A DNA stretch of 40,214 nucleotides from Alistipes sp. (lineage in GTDB: Bacteria > Bacteroidota > Bacteroidia > Bacteroidales > Rikenellaceae): NCBI GenBank assembly GCA_017536555.1, contig JAFXHE010000010.1, forward strand, positions 1-40,214, read 5' to 3'. Positions 8,227 to 16,926 of the stretch are shown here, in pieces. Position 1 is the first letter of the stretch. Each line of letters begins with the position of its first letter. Both the position numbers and the translations under genes were made by a program. The notes under the pieces are model-generated. The model was not told the DNA's origin, did not search any database, and saw nothing but the letters and a program-made list of their open reading frames with translations.

Positions 8227-8234
8227 CAAAGTTA
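8227..8234 (-). promoter_or_regulatory. -7 box for the pspC-pfkA operon
   Basis: TAACTTTG on the minus strand, a full TAnnTTTG match, about 20 bases before the chosen start. The nearest upstream TTTG is only 15 bases away, so the -33 element is weak or different. Confidence 0.6.
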
Positions 8235-8275
8235 TAAAAAATATACCAAACCAACAAACCGTGTTCCATCGTATG

Positions 8276-8310
8276 ACAAAAACCGAGGCCTCTTTATTGA
8301 GACCTCGGTT
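8276..8310 (-). terminator. Terminator of the 8334-10562 lipoprotein gene
   Basis: Stem AACCGAGG (8281-8288) / CCTCGGTT (8303-8310), extended by CTC/GAG with one mismatch. On the minus strand a T run (complement of 8276-8282) follows. Confidence 0.8.
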
Positions 8311-8333
8311 CGGAGTTGGTTTATGTGCAACTG

Positions 8334-10562
8334 TTAGTTTAGCGCACCGCTGAACTTATACTTCTGTGAAGTACCATCGGTAAACTCCAAGGTAAAGTCA
8401 AATGTGTACTTATCAGTGTCAACAATAATGTTGAGTATGCCACCCTGTGCCTTCTTTGATGCACCGTTAACAACGATGTTGTTGGTTGCAAAGTAACCAT
8501 AGTCATAGCCAACCTGGCTGATGGTTATCCACTCATATTCGCCACCATAGATCTTTGATTGATTAGCCTGATACTCATTGAAGCACATATCGAGTGAGTT
8601 GTTGCCGCCATCGGTTAGGTGGAATGTCTCAAAGTAGTATGTAGTGTTATATCCAGCGTATGACAATGAGGTGAGGTTGATGAGATCTGATGTATCGCCA
8701 CCACCTGCGGTATTGTCCTCGTTGAGCTTACCTATATACTGAATCTTATATGTCTTGCTCTCGCTATTAAGAGTCATATTGATAGTGTAAACATCTCCAT
8801 CAGCAGCGACTGACACTGTGCCGCCCTTGATTGTTACAGATGTGTTGTCAATATTTACAGAGCGCAATGCAAAACGCTCGGGGTAGCTGTCAGAGATACC
8901 TGTTGTTGAGGTCCATACGTATTCTCCTGTTGCAAGTGTTGTCTCCTGTGCTGCGCTTGTGCAGAAGTGTACCTGCATTGAGAAGTTGTCGCCTGAAACA
9001 TTGTAGTAGTTACCCCACGAGATTGAGCTGTATCCTGCCCACATCCACTTTGTCGCTGTGTAGTCGGGGGTGAAATCACTACCTGGCTCATCCTTCTTAA
9101 GACCGTCGATCTGTCCTGACCAGCCTCCCTTAACGAGCTTGTCGGTGCCAAAGGTCATATCGTTGAAGGTGAAGGTGTATGTGTTGTCAGCTGCAAGCTC
9201 TACAACTACGCCGTTGGCAGTGGTGTTCATACCCTCGAGGTTGTAGTAGTACTTTTCGCCATCGAGCAAGAGGTAGCTGCCAGGTGCAAAGTAACCCTCG
9301 CCTGGCATACCTGGCTTATAGGTTGCTGCGGGAAGGTAGCTTGAGTTGGTATAGAACGAGATATGCATCTCGGCAGCCTTACTGCTGTCGGTGAACTTAA
9401 TCTCGATAGCACCACTTGCATTGCTGATAAGTGTTGCTGCGTCCCAGTTATTAAACTCGGGAACGGGGTTAGGATCCTGACCCTCCTCCCATACGGTGTC
9501 GTTAGCAAATAGACCGCGGAATGACGCCTTGAATGGGGTAGAGGTGTTGTAGCTGATGTTAAGGTCGAAGTCAACCTTATACTCGTTATTCTCGATAGCT
9601 ACAGTGATATTACCGCCATTGATGAGTAGACCAGAGACCTTCTCGCCGTTCTCGTCGATGATGGTGATACGGCTGTCTGAAGCAGAGTAGTTCTGCTCGC
9701 CAGCGGCTACAAGATCAGAATATGTGTATACGCCAGGAACCAACGGAGTACCGTTTGAAATCTCGAAGTAGATGTTGGCCTGGAAGCCATCATCGCTGCG
9801 GAACTGATAAATCTCGGCATCACCATAGGTGCTGGTCTGGATGTATGACGCTGAAGTGAAGGTTACGTCAAACTTCTCAATAGGCTTATTCTCCTCCTTG
9901 GGCTTACCAGCCTGCTTAACGGTTACGTCAAACGAAAGCTTGTCGTATGATACGGTTACCTTACCCTCACGAGCATCCTCCGAGTCGTTTGCAGCCACCT
10001 TGAATACAACAACATCCTCAACGCTTATGTTTGTAATCCAGTTGACATTTGCCTTTGCCTCAAGCTCTACGCCCTCAACGGGGTTGGTAAGCTCGTATGT
10101 GATGTCGCCTTCACCACCCTCATAGCCAAACTCAATAGTGGCATCTGACTTAAGGTTAAGAGCAGGCTCATCGGGGGTAGGTGCCTCGGGGGTGAGTGTT
10201 GTCATCTTGATAACAGCAGACTTAACAACTTTACCATTACCTGTAGCAGCTGCAACGATGCTATACTCGGTTTCAGCCTTAAGATTGGTTGCCTCAACCT
10301 CGCTAACCTCTTTAGCATTTACCGCTGTACCATTCTTAATAATGTCATCTGCTGTAGGCTCTGCCTCTGATGACTCATATACAACCCACGCTGCGCTGTC
10401 GGCATTTTTAGGCTCAATGCTGAAAGTCAGCTTATCGAGCGAAGCAACGCCCTCTGTAACAGTTACAACGGGGTCGAGCTTGGGCTCTTCGGGATCATCG
10501 TCACAAGCCGTAGCAAGCAACGGCATAACAAGCAAAAGATAGAATAAGTGCTTTAGTTTCAT
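8334..10562 (-). CDS. Surface-type BACON-domain lipoprotein with four repeat modules
   Basis: Function unknown. Lipoprotein signal MKLKHLFYLLLVMPLLATAC (lipid Cys20) followed by DDDPEE; acidic residues there are the kind of signal that sends Bacteroidota lipoproteins to the cell surface. Then a fibronectin III-like domain (about 30-125), a BACON domain (about 135-220, with WITNISVEDVVVFKVAANDS and the C-terminal VKQAG), and four modules of roughly 110-130 residues to residue 742. Each module has the pattern of a long beta-rich stretch, an L-x-x-G-x-Y turn (LVPGVYTY, FAPGSYLL, TLATGEYVW, IYGGEYEW), a GG-x-x-x-V strand, a D-x-Y-x-x-x-x strand and a closing Y-x-G. The leader and layout are shared with the next gene upstream. 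Own promoter and terminator. A role in binding glycans or host molecules is inference only. Confidence 0.75.
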   Translation of the reverse strand: MKLKHLFYLLLVMPLLATACDDDPEEPKLDPVVTVTEGVASLDKLTFSIEPKNADSAAWVVYESSEAEPTADDIIKNGTAVNAKEVSEVEATNLKAETEYSIVAAATGNGKVVKSAVIKMTTLTPEAPTPDEPALNLKSDATIEFGYEGGEGDITYELTNPVEGVELEAKANVNWITNISVEDVVVFKVAANDSEDAREGKVTVSYDKLSFDVTVKQAGKPKEENKPIEKFDVTFTSASYIQTSTYGDAEIYQFRSDDGFQANIYFEISNGTPLVPGVYTYSDLVAAGEQNYSASDSRITIIDENGEKVSGLLINGGNITVAIENNEYKVDFDLNISYNTSTPFKASFRGLFANDTVWEEGQDPNPVPEFNNWDAATLISNASGAIEIKFTDSSKAAEMHISFYTNSSYLPAATYKPGMPGEGYFAPGSYLLLDGEKYYYNLEGMNTTANGVVVELAADNTYTFTFNDMTFGTDKLVKGGWSGQIDGLKKDEPGSDFTPDYTATKWMWAGYSSISWGNYYNVSGDNFSMQVHFCTSAAQETTLATGEYVWTSTTGISDSYPERFALRSVNIDNTSVTIKGGTVSVAADGDVYTINMTLNSESKTYKIQYIGKLNEDNTAGGGDTSDLINLTSLSYAGYNTTYYFETFHLTDGGNNSLDMCFNEYQANQSKIYGGEYEWITISQVGYDYGYFATNNIVVNGASKKAQGGILNIIVDTDKYTFDFTLEFTDGTSQKYKFSGALN

Positions 10563-10640
10563 GTTTTTAATGGTATTAAATTATAGTTTCTAATTATATT
10601 CTGGACACATCATTTATTAATAAATCCTACCAACCAAAGA

Positions 10641-10671
10641 CAAAACTAATACTTTTTTTTGTTTTTGCAAA
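10641..10671 (-). promoter_or_regulatory. Promoter of the 742-residue lipoprotein gene
   Basis: Minus strand: TTTG (10668-10671), 19 bases, TAGTTTTG (10641-10648). Both elements match the Bacteroidota consensus. The leader to the ATG at 10562 would be about 75 bases. Confidence 0.8.
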
Positions 10672-10772
10672 GTGTTTATATGTTTTTTTACTGCGCGCTC
10701 CGTATTATTATATAAATAGAGGTAATACTCAATATCTGTTAAGGGATGTTATCGCGCCTATAAAATGGTGGC

Positions 10773-10812
10773 ACTAAACAATTATGGGGTCAACTAATAG
10801 CTGACCCCATAA
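10773..10812 (-). terminator. Probable terminator of the 983-residue lipoprotein gene
   Basis: Perfect 11-bp stem TTATGGGGTCA (10782-10792) / TGACCCCATAA (10802-10812), extended inward on the minus strand to a short loop. The tract after it is T-rich but interrupted (TTGTTTAG). Confidence 0.65.
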
Positions 10813-10836
10813 TATCACATAAACTTGATGTGTAAA

Positions 10837-13788
10837 TTAGTTAGGCAACTTTGCAGAGCCATACTCACCTACACCACCGAGGTATGTACCCTTAAGGTTC
10901 TCACCTGTTGATGTAACAACATCAAACTTAACCTCATACTGACCAGATACGTGCTTAACATCAACAGTACCAGAGGTCAAAGTATACTTAACGCCGTTGT
11001 GATAGCCGTATGAGTCGTTTAGACAGTACTTGTATACACCAGCAGCCTCAAAATCTGCCTTCATCTTCCAAGAGTCAACGTTGTAAGTACCCTCGGGCCA
11101 AATCTTGTCAGAATTTGAAGGATATGAGTAGCAGTCGAGGTTGATCTCCAAGCTGCCATCAGCAGAGAAGCCGCAGAACATATACTCGCTGGCACCGTTA
11201 GTGGTGCCTAATGACTTGATGTTAGTGTTCTCTGCCCACTCGGTAAAGTTAGTATCACCGCCCGTAGAGAAGTCGAAGCCACCAACCTTACCAGTCCACT
11301 CGATAGAGCAAGGCTGCTCGTTAACTGTTAAGAACTCGCCTACGATAGTAGTTGTGCCATCGTCGTGGTGAGTAAATGTAAACTCTGCAGATGTCAATGC
11401 AGCCTTATCAGTTGAAGATATGTAGCGATAGAATGAGTACTCCTGGCTGATAGTGCCTGCTGCGAGAGAGTAGGTGCCAGCCTCAAGGTACTTGACATTG
11501 GGGGTAGTGGGAAGGAAATCGATGATATGAGCATTCTTGTTCATATCGTTCTGGTAGAAGATAATCTCCATCTCTGAACCGTCTGCCGCACGGAAACCAA
11601 CATCAACAGACGCTACCTCAATAACCTCCAACTTGGGTGCACCCATCTTGGTACCATCCTCGAAGAAGATGTTGCCATCAAAGTTAGCTGTGAATGGGCC
11701 ATTTGCAGTCTCGAAGCTCATATTGATATTGTACTTTGAGCCATCGCGGTAGATAACACATACACCACCATCCTTAACTTTATCGCCATTGAGCTTTGTG
11801 AAGGCTGAAGAGATTGTGCCCTCCAAGTATGTGCTGTCTGACTTCCACTCACCTGCCTCGATAACATCGGTCTTGTTGTTAAACTCGACTACCAAGTTAT
11901 TTGAGCCATCAGAGAAGGTAATTGCCAAGTAGCCGTTTGCTACAGTAGTTACGTTAGCAGAGGTAAATGTGTAGCTTGCGGGTGCGCCTGCGCCTGGCTT
12001 AAGACCATCCTGCATAACCCAAACCTTGAGGTTGTTGACATCAACGTATACATCGTAAGCAACGCCTACCTCACCATCAACAACGATATTTTTACCGCCA
12101 TTTGTTGAACTTACAAGAGCAATCTCGCTGCCAAGCTCATAAGTTGCGCCATCAGCAGTACCGAATGTAGAGTCGTTGTCCCAGTTGTTGAACTTACGTA
12201 CCTTGAATGCAAGACCCTCGTTGTTTGCGTTGGCAAATACAACATCCTGTGCTACATAGTAGTCGCCATCCTTTGTCATCGTAACGGGTGCAGACCAGTT
12301 ACCACTCTGGAAGTCGCCGATAACGTTCCACTCAACATCGGGCTCAACGGGAGTAGGATCGCCAGCCTCTGAAGGAAGCTTGCCCTCGCTCATAACATAG
12401 TAGGTGTCGGTATCACCGTTGAGGTAGATATCATAGGTACCAGCCTCGGTAACCTTGATGTTAGAAGAGCCTGTTGCATAGCGGCAGTTGGGCTGTGTAG
12501 CAACATCGCCGCCGAGGTCGCCACCCCACGCGCCGTTCTTAACGAACTTGAACTCTGAATCGGTAGTGAGCTCAACGCCATAAGCTACGTTGTAACCATC
12601 AACAACATACATCTCGATACCTGCGGCAGGATTCCAGCCGTTGTGTGTACCTACAAGTGTCCAAATAGAGAGCTCCTTCTCTGTCTCAAATGTGAAGCCC
12701 TCAACAACGCCTGTCCAGTCGATATCGCCGTGGTGACCCTCCTGTGACTCAAGGTAACCCTTCAAAGTAACAGTGTTGTCGTCGTTGATAGTAAGGTCGA
12801 TCTCTGCAGCTGTAAGTTCAGAGCTTACATAGTAGCCATCATTCTCATCAATATAGCCCCAAGTAGCCCAATCAATTGAGCCATCCTCCTTGCTGTAATG
12901 ACCTGTAGAGAGGTAGTTCTCGTTGGGGTTGATGGTGTCATACATATCGAGATCGTGGAATAAATCTTCGCTAACATAGATGCTTACCCAGAAGTTACCA
13001 GCGCCGTAGCACTCAGCAACAACCTGAACGGGCTCAATAGTCTCGGGCTGGGGAGCAGGCTCGGGCTCCATACCATAAACCACGCCCTCGTAAGTTACGT
13101 GTACCTTAACACCCTCGCTGTCTACAAAGTTCATATCGAAGTTGTAAACATCGCCCTCTACAGCAACCTCAACAGTAGCCTCTGTGAACTCGTGACCACC
13201 CTCGGGCTCATAGATAATTATTGCGCACTCCTCATCAACAGTGCCATCCTCCATTGTGTATGTGCCAGCCTTAAGAACTGTGTCACCCTCTGCGCCGATA
13301 AGACCCAAATAGAGCTCAACATTCTCTGCATCATCTGCCATAACGAGAGCTACCACATTAGCGGGAATCTCCTCGTCCTGAATACGCATTGCTCCAGCCA
13401 TAACGTACTCAACGACATCGGGCTCGGGAGTGATAACTGCACCAGCCTGATTTACAGTGATAACAGCCTCGCACGCCTCATACTTCAATGTGATTTTACC
13501 GCTACGAGCCTCCTCTGATTCATTCTTCTCAACGGTGTAATTAACCTTCTCGCCAACGGTGATATTAGTTATCCACTCGGGAGCATCTGTAGTAGCTGTG
13601 AGGTTTACGCCGTTGATAGCATTTTTAATCTCATAGCTAATTTCGCCGTTACCGCCATCTGCCTCAAAAGAGACTGTAGCCTCCGAGTTGAGCTTAAGCT
13701 CGGGTGCGGGCTGCACGTCGGGATCGTCGCAAGCCACAAACATCAGTGGCAATGCAAGCAAAAGATAGAAAAAGTGCTTTACTTTCAT
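10837..13788 (-). CDS. Surface-type BACON-domain lipoprotein with SusE/F-like and repeat modules
   Basis: Paralogue of the neighbouring lipoprotein, 983 residues. Signal MKVKHFFYLLLALPLMFVAC (lipid Cys20) plus DDPD, suggesting surface export. A BACON domain fills about 30-115 (EWITNITVGEKVNYTVEKNE ... VNQAG). Two modules follow (about 125-245 and 250-380), then two domains like the starch-binding domains of SusE/SusF (VAYGVELTTDSEFKFVKNG ... YDIYLNGDTDTYYVM; WNVIGDFQSGNWSAPVTMTK ... YDVYVDVNNLKVWVM), then three more modules to the end. Modules share LxxGTY/LxAGTY turns and a closing Y-x-G or WTGxVxGF. Carbohydrate binding at the cell surface is therefore plausible. No SusC or SusD gene is adjacent. 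Own promoter, long leader and own terminator. Confidence 0.75.
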   Translation of the reverse strand: MKVKHFFYLLLALPLMFVACDDPDVQPAPELKLNSEATVSFEADGGNGEISYEIKNAINGVNLTATTDAPEWITNITVGEKVNYTVEKNESEEARSGKITLKYEACEAVITVNQAGAVITPEPDVVEYVMAGAMRIQDEEIPANVVALVMADDAENVELYLGLIGAEGDTVLKAGTYTMEDGTVDEECAIIIYEPEGGHEFTEATVEVAVEGDVYNFDMNFVDSEGVKVHVTYEGVVYGMEPEPAPQPETIEPVQVVAECYGAGNFWVSIYVSEDLFHDLDMYDTINPNENYLSTGHYSKEDGSIDWATWGYIDENDGYYVSSELTAAEIDLTINDDNTVTLKGYLESQEGHHGDIDWTGVVEGFTFETEKELSIWTLVGTHNGWNPAAGIEMYVVDGYNVAYGVELTTDSEFKFVKNGAWGGDLGGDVATQPNCRYATGSSNIKVTEAGTYDIYLNGDTDTYYVMSEGKLPSEAGDPTPVEPDVEWNVIGDFQSGNWSAPVTMTKDGDYYVAQDVVFANANNEGLAFKVRKFNNWDNDSTFGTADGATYELGSEIALVSSTNGGKNIVVDGEVGVAYDVYVDVNNLKVWVMQDGLKPGAGAPASYTFTSANVTTVANGYLAITFSDGSNNLVVEFNNKTDVIEAGEWKSDSTYLEGTISSAFTKLNGDKVKDGGVCVIYRDGSKYNINMSFETANGPFTANFDGNIFFEDGTKMGAPKLEVIEVASVDVGFRAADGSEMEIIFYQNDMNKNAHIIDFLPTTPNVKYLEAGTYSLAAGTISQEYSFYRYISSTDKAALTSAEFTFTHHDDGTTTIVGEFLTVNEQPCSIEWTGKVGGFDFSTGGDTNFTEWAENTNIKSLGTTNGASEYMFCGFSADGSLEINLDCYSYPSNSDKIWPEGTYNVDSWKMKADFEAAGVYKYCLNDSYGYHNGVKYTLTSGTVDVKHVSGQYEVKFDVVTSTGENLKGTYLGGVGEYGSAKLPN

Positions 13789-13943
13789 GATTAATTTGAT
13801 TAATTAGTTGATAAATAATTTATTATAAGTTTTCTCTCGTCTATTCTTACCTGTTATTCTTCCGCCTTGTTCTGTCTACAGCTGTAAAATGCGGTGCTTT
13901 ACACAGCAAAAGCTATGCCTGCACCTCTATACAGAATTTAATA
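13789..13943 (-). promoter_or_regulatory. Long 5' leader of the 983-residue lipoprotein gene
   Basis: About 150 bases lie between the predicted transcription start (near 13938) and the ATG at 13788. The leader holds an imperfect hairpin: GCTGTAAA (13881-13888) against TTTACACAGC (13898-13907), with a two-base bulge. No known riboswitch is recognised. Confidence 0.4.
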
Positions 13944-13974
13944 CAAAAGTATAATATTTTTTTCTTACCAACAA
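13944..13974 (-). promoter_or_regulatory. Promoter of the 983-residue lipoprotein gene
   Basis: Minus strand: TTG (13972-13974), 20 bases, TACTTTTG (13944-13951), a full -7 match. Confidence 0.75.
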
Positions 13975-14021
13975 GAAAAATGGTAAAAAACGTTGTGAAA
14001 AACGTGTGTAGTGGTAGCTTG

Positions 14022-14051
14022 AAAAAAAGAGACCGCATTTGCAGCGGTCCC
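14022..14051 (-). terminator. Terminator of the S9 peptidase gene
   Basis: Minus-strand hairpin GGGACCGC / GCGGTCTC (14044-14051 and 14029-14036) followed by seven T (complement of 14022-14028), 30 bases past the stop codon. Confidence 0.85.
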
Positions 14052-14080
14052 TATACTAAAGGTTACTATTATTTCAGTTC

Positions 14081-16198
14081 CTACTTGAGGTACTTATCGA
14101 GCCAGCCGAAGAACTCGCGGTTCCAGACAACAGAGTTCTGTGGCTGGAATACCTGATGTGCCTCATTCTCGAATGATACCAGACGAGCATCTATGCCACG
14201 TACACGAGCCGCTGTAAATGCCTCCAATGACTGTGTGTAGGGTATACGGTAGTCCTTCTCGCCTGTGATAATCATAATGGGGGTGTCCCAATTTGCTACG
14301 AGCTTATGGGGAGAGTTGGCATAAGAGCGTTGAGCGATAGCATTCTCCTTATCCCAGTATGCGCCGCCGTAGTCATTAGTCACGAAGAATAGCTCCTCGG
14401 TATGACCATACATCGACTCAAAGTTAAAGATGCCGCAGTGTGCGATAAATGCCTTGAAACGACCTTCGTGAACACCTGCGAGGTAGTATGTAGAGTAGCC
14501 ACCATACGAAGCACCAACACAGCCACGACGCTCCTTGTCAACCCACGGCTCCTCTGATACCTGGTCGATAGCTGCGAGGTAGTCCTGGATATTCTGACCA
14601 GAGTAGTCGCCCGAAATCTGGTCGGTCCACTCCTGTCCAAACGAGGGACAGCCACGACGGTTGGGTGCTACAATGACGTAGCCCTGTGCTGCCATAAGCT
14701 GGAAGTTCCAGCGGTAGCTCCAGAACTGTGATACGATGCTCTGCGGGCCACCCTGACAGTAGAGCAGTGTGGGGTACTTCTTTGCAGGGTCGAAGTCGGG
14801 AGGAAGGATTACCCACGTGAGCATCTCCTTGCCGTCGGTAGTCTTAATCCAACGCTTCTGCACCTCACCAAATTTGATGTTGTCGTAAATCTCGCGGTTG
14901 ACATCGGTGAGCTGTGTGAGCGCACCTGTTGCAAGGTCTACGTCGTACAGTTCGACAGCCTTTGAGATGGTATTCATATTAGCAACGATGCGACCACCTG
15001 CCATTGTGAAGGTGTTGATGTCGTGGTCACCCTCGGTGATAAACTTGAGGTTGCCATCAAGGTCAATATGCGCTATCTGGTGTGTAGCACGCCAGGGCAG
15101 TACGAAGTACATAGCCTCGTTGCCATCCCATACAACCTCTGTAGCACAGATGTCGTGGTTGCGAGTGATATATTTTGCACTGTTTGTCTCAAGGTCAAAT
15201 ACCCACAGACGCTGCTGGTCTGCCTCGTTGCCAGGGCGACGCTGCGAGCGCCACGCAATCTTCTTGCCATCGGGTGAGAATACGGGATACTTGTCATAGC
15301 CGACAAACCTCTCCTCCTCTGTTGCAGCCTCCTTCGAGAGGTTACGTGTGCTCTTTGTCGCGAAGTCATAGAGGAAGATATCAGAGTCTGTTGAGAGTGC
15401 ATACTCGGTGCCTGTGAGAGGCTTGCAGGTGTATGCGAGTTGCTGACCATCAGGCGAAAGACGTATCTCCGCGCAGTCGAAGTATGGTGCAAGCGGAGCA
15501 TCCCACGCAGACTCTGCGCCGATGATGTCTACGCCCTCGGCAATCTTGCCGTCAGCGTACTCCGCTGCAAAGATATGGAGGTATGTGCCATCATCCCAGT
15601 AGTCCCAGTGGCGTACCATAAGGTCATCATAGATGCGCACCTTTGACTTGTCCATATCGGCATACTGGTCAGAGCCCTTCAAGGGTGCTACCTTCACGCG
15701 CTGAACATAGAACGCCTTGTCGCCAGCGATGCCGAAGCCCTCAACGTCGTTGTCGAAGTTGGTTGCCTGGCGCACGTTGCTACCGTCGGCATCCATCAAC
15801 CACACCTGCGAGCTGCCCGAGCGGTTAGACATAAAGGCGATAGTGTTCTCATCGACCCACTGTGCAGAGTGGTTTGTTGAGCTGTAATCGGTGAGAGCCC
15901 TCTCTTCGCCTGTTGCCATATCCTTTATCCAGAGCTGTGATACACCTCTGTTCTCGGCAAGGTTATACTGTGTCACAGCATAGAGTAGTTTGCTGCCATC
16001 CGCAGAGAGTGTCTGTGCGCCGATACGCGCCATCTTCCACATAACTTCGGCAGTGAATTTGCCCTCTGCCTTCTCCGTATCGGTGAGGGCATTGTCTATG
16101 GTGAGGGGTGCTGGAGCCTTGCCCTCGTCGCTCTTCTCGCAGCAACATCCTGTGGCGAGAATAGATGCAATTGACATAATAAATAGTAGTTTTTTCAT
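14081..16198 (-). CDS. S9 family peptidase (prolyl oligopeptidase/DPP type), lipoprotein
   Basis: Serine peptidase that would cleave short peptides in the periplasm or at the outer membrane. The start at 16198 (MKKLLFIMSIASILATGC) gives a 705-residue protein with a lipoprotein signal, lipid Cys18. A longer frame back to 16450 is rejected because it runs antisense over the NUDIX gene. Residues about 55-420 form a beta-propeller with WD40/PD40-like repeats (SADGSKLLYAV, SPDGQQLAYTC, SPDGKKIAWRS). The C-terminal alpha/beta-hydrolase domain carries GASYGG (Ser564), Asp649 in GEKDYRIP and His681 in NEAHQV, a full catalytic triad. The motif RRGCPSFGQEW precedes it. Single gene with its own terminator, divergent from the NUDIX gene. 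Confidence 0.92.
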   Translation of the reverse strand: MKKLLFIMSIASILATGCCCEKSDEGKAPAPLTIDNALTDTEKAEGKFTAEVMWKMARIGAQTLSADGSKLLYAVTQYNLAENRGVSQLWIKDMATGEERALTDYSSTNHSAQWVDENTIAFMSNRSGSSQVWLMDADGSNVRQATNFDNDVEGFGIAGDKAFYVQRVKVAPLKGSDQYADMDKSKVRIYDDLMVRHWDYWDDGTYLHIFAAEYADGKIAEGVDIIGAESAWDAPLAPYFDCAEIRLSPDGQQLAYTCKPLTGTEYALSTDSDIFLYDFATKSTRNLSKEAATEEERFVGYDKYPVFSPDGKKIAWRSQRRPGNEADQQRLWVFDLETNSAKYITRNHDICATEVVWDGNEAMYFVLPWRATHQIAHIDLDGNLKFITEGDHDINTFTMAGGRIVANMNTISKAVELYDVDLATGALTQLTDVNREIYDNIKFGEVQKRWIKTTDGKEMLTWVILPPDFDPAKKYPTLLYCQGGPQSIVSQFWSYRWNFQLMAAQGYVIVAPNRRGCPSFGQEWTDQISGDYSGQNIQDYLAAIDQVSEEPWVDKERRGCVGASYGGYSTYYLAGVHEGRFKAFIAHCGIFNFESMYGHTEELFFVTNDYGGAYWDKENAIAQRSYANSPHKLVANWDTPIMIITGEKDYRIPYTQSLEAFTAARVRGIDARLVSFENEAHQVFQPQNSVVWNREFFGWLDKYLK

Positions 16199-16239
16199 AA
16201 ATATTAGTTTGTAAATTACGTTAATTGATACCTCTTTAG

Positions 16240-16247
16240 TATCTTTG
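16240..16247 (+). promoter_or_regulatory. -7 box for the NUDIX-porX transcript
   Basis: TATCTTTG, a full TAnnTTTG match, ending nine bases before the ATG at 16257; the leader would be only a few bases. No clear TTG lies at the usual -33 distance. Confidence 0.6.
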
Positions 16248-16256
16248 CAGGCGACA

Positions 16257-16916
16257 ATGAACAAGACAAAGACACATACCATCCACATTGGCTCGTCGAA
16301 GATACTCTTCACGGATGCCGTGCCTGCGTGTGGCTGTGCGGTGGTCACGGTAGATGACACACTGTCTGTTTCGAGAGCGAAAATAGTAAAAAAAGTTGAA
16401 ACCGACAAATTCATAGTGGTATTAACACCTGCGCCAACCGAGACCTTCAACCTCTTTAGCCAGCAGTTTGTATGCGTTGAGGCGGCTGGCGGCGTGGTGA
16501 GAAACAGTGCGGGCGACCTGCTGATGATACGCTTGCGCGGTCGGTGGGATCTGCCTAAAGGGCACGTCGAGGCGGGGGAGAGAAGCTGCGTAGCTGCACT
16601 CCGCGAGGTGGCGGAGGAGACGGGTGTTGCGGCGGAGATAGTTGGTAGTGAGCCACTTGCGTATACGTGGCACGCCTACGATACTTATGGACGCTGGGAG
16701 CTGAAACGTACTGCGTGGTGGGAGATGCGCACAACGACACGCGCCGACCTCCTTCCGCAACGCGAGGAGGGTATAACAGAGGTGGTGTGGTGTGGTGCCG
16801 AGCAGCTCGCCGAAAATATGAAAAATACCTACGAAACAATTAAAGAGGTTGTTGCGGCGTTAGAGTGTAGGGTAGCGTGTGACAGTGCCACATTTGCTAC
16901 TACAAAAGAACGCTAA
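16257..16916 (+). CDS. NUDIX hydrolase
   Basis: Hydrolase of nucleoside diphosphate-linked compounds; the exact substrate is unknown. The Nudix box is complete at residues 102-124: GHVEAGERSCVAALREVAEE then TGV, matching Gx5Ex7REUxEExGU. Upstream RGRWDLPKG is the typical lead-in strand. The first 70 residues form an extra N-terminal region (IHIGSSKILFTD; TDKFIVVLTPAPTETFNLFS) that I do not recognise. A TTG start at 16245 would lie in the -7 box, so I use the ATG at 16257 (219 residues). Its stop is ten bases before the porX start, so the two should be co-transcribed. The C-terminal tail (VACDSATFATTKER) is not conserved-looking. Confidence 0.88.
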   Translation: MNKTKTHTIHIGSSKILFTDAVPACGCAVVTVDDTLSVSRAKIVKKVETDKFIVVLTPAPTETFNLFSQQFVCVEAAGGVVRNSAGDLLMIRLRGRWDLPKGHVEAGERSCVAALREVAEETGVAAEIVGSEPLAYTWHAYDTYGRWELKRTAWWEMRTTTRADLLPQREEGITEVVWCGAEQLAENMKNTYETIKEVVAALECRVACDSATFATTKER

Positions 16917-16926
16917 AATTAGAATT

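Noticed and set aside
10138-10542. 134-residue plus-strand Ser/Val-rich frame
   Set aside because: Shadow of the lipoprotein gene in antisense; Ser/Val richness comes from the complement of Asp/Glu/Lys/Thr codons.
8334-13788. Type IX secretion C-terminal sorting domain on the large lipoproteins
   Set aside because: Both proteins end in repeat modules and carry lipoprotein signals; no typical sorting-domain ending is seen.
16199-16450. N-terminal extension of the S9 peptidase
   Set aside because: It is antisense to the NUDIX coding sequence and lacks a signal; the ATG at 16198 gives a clean lipoprotein signal.
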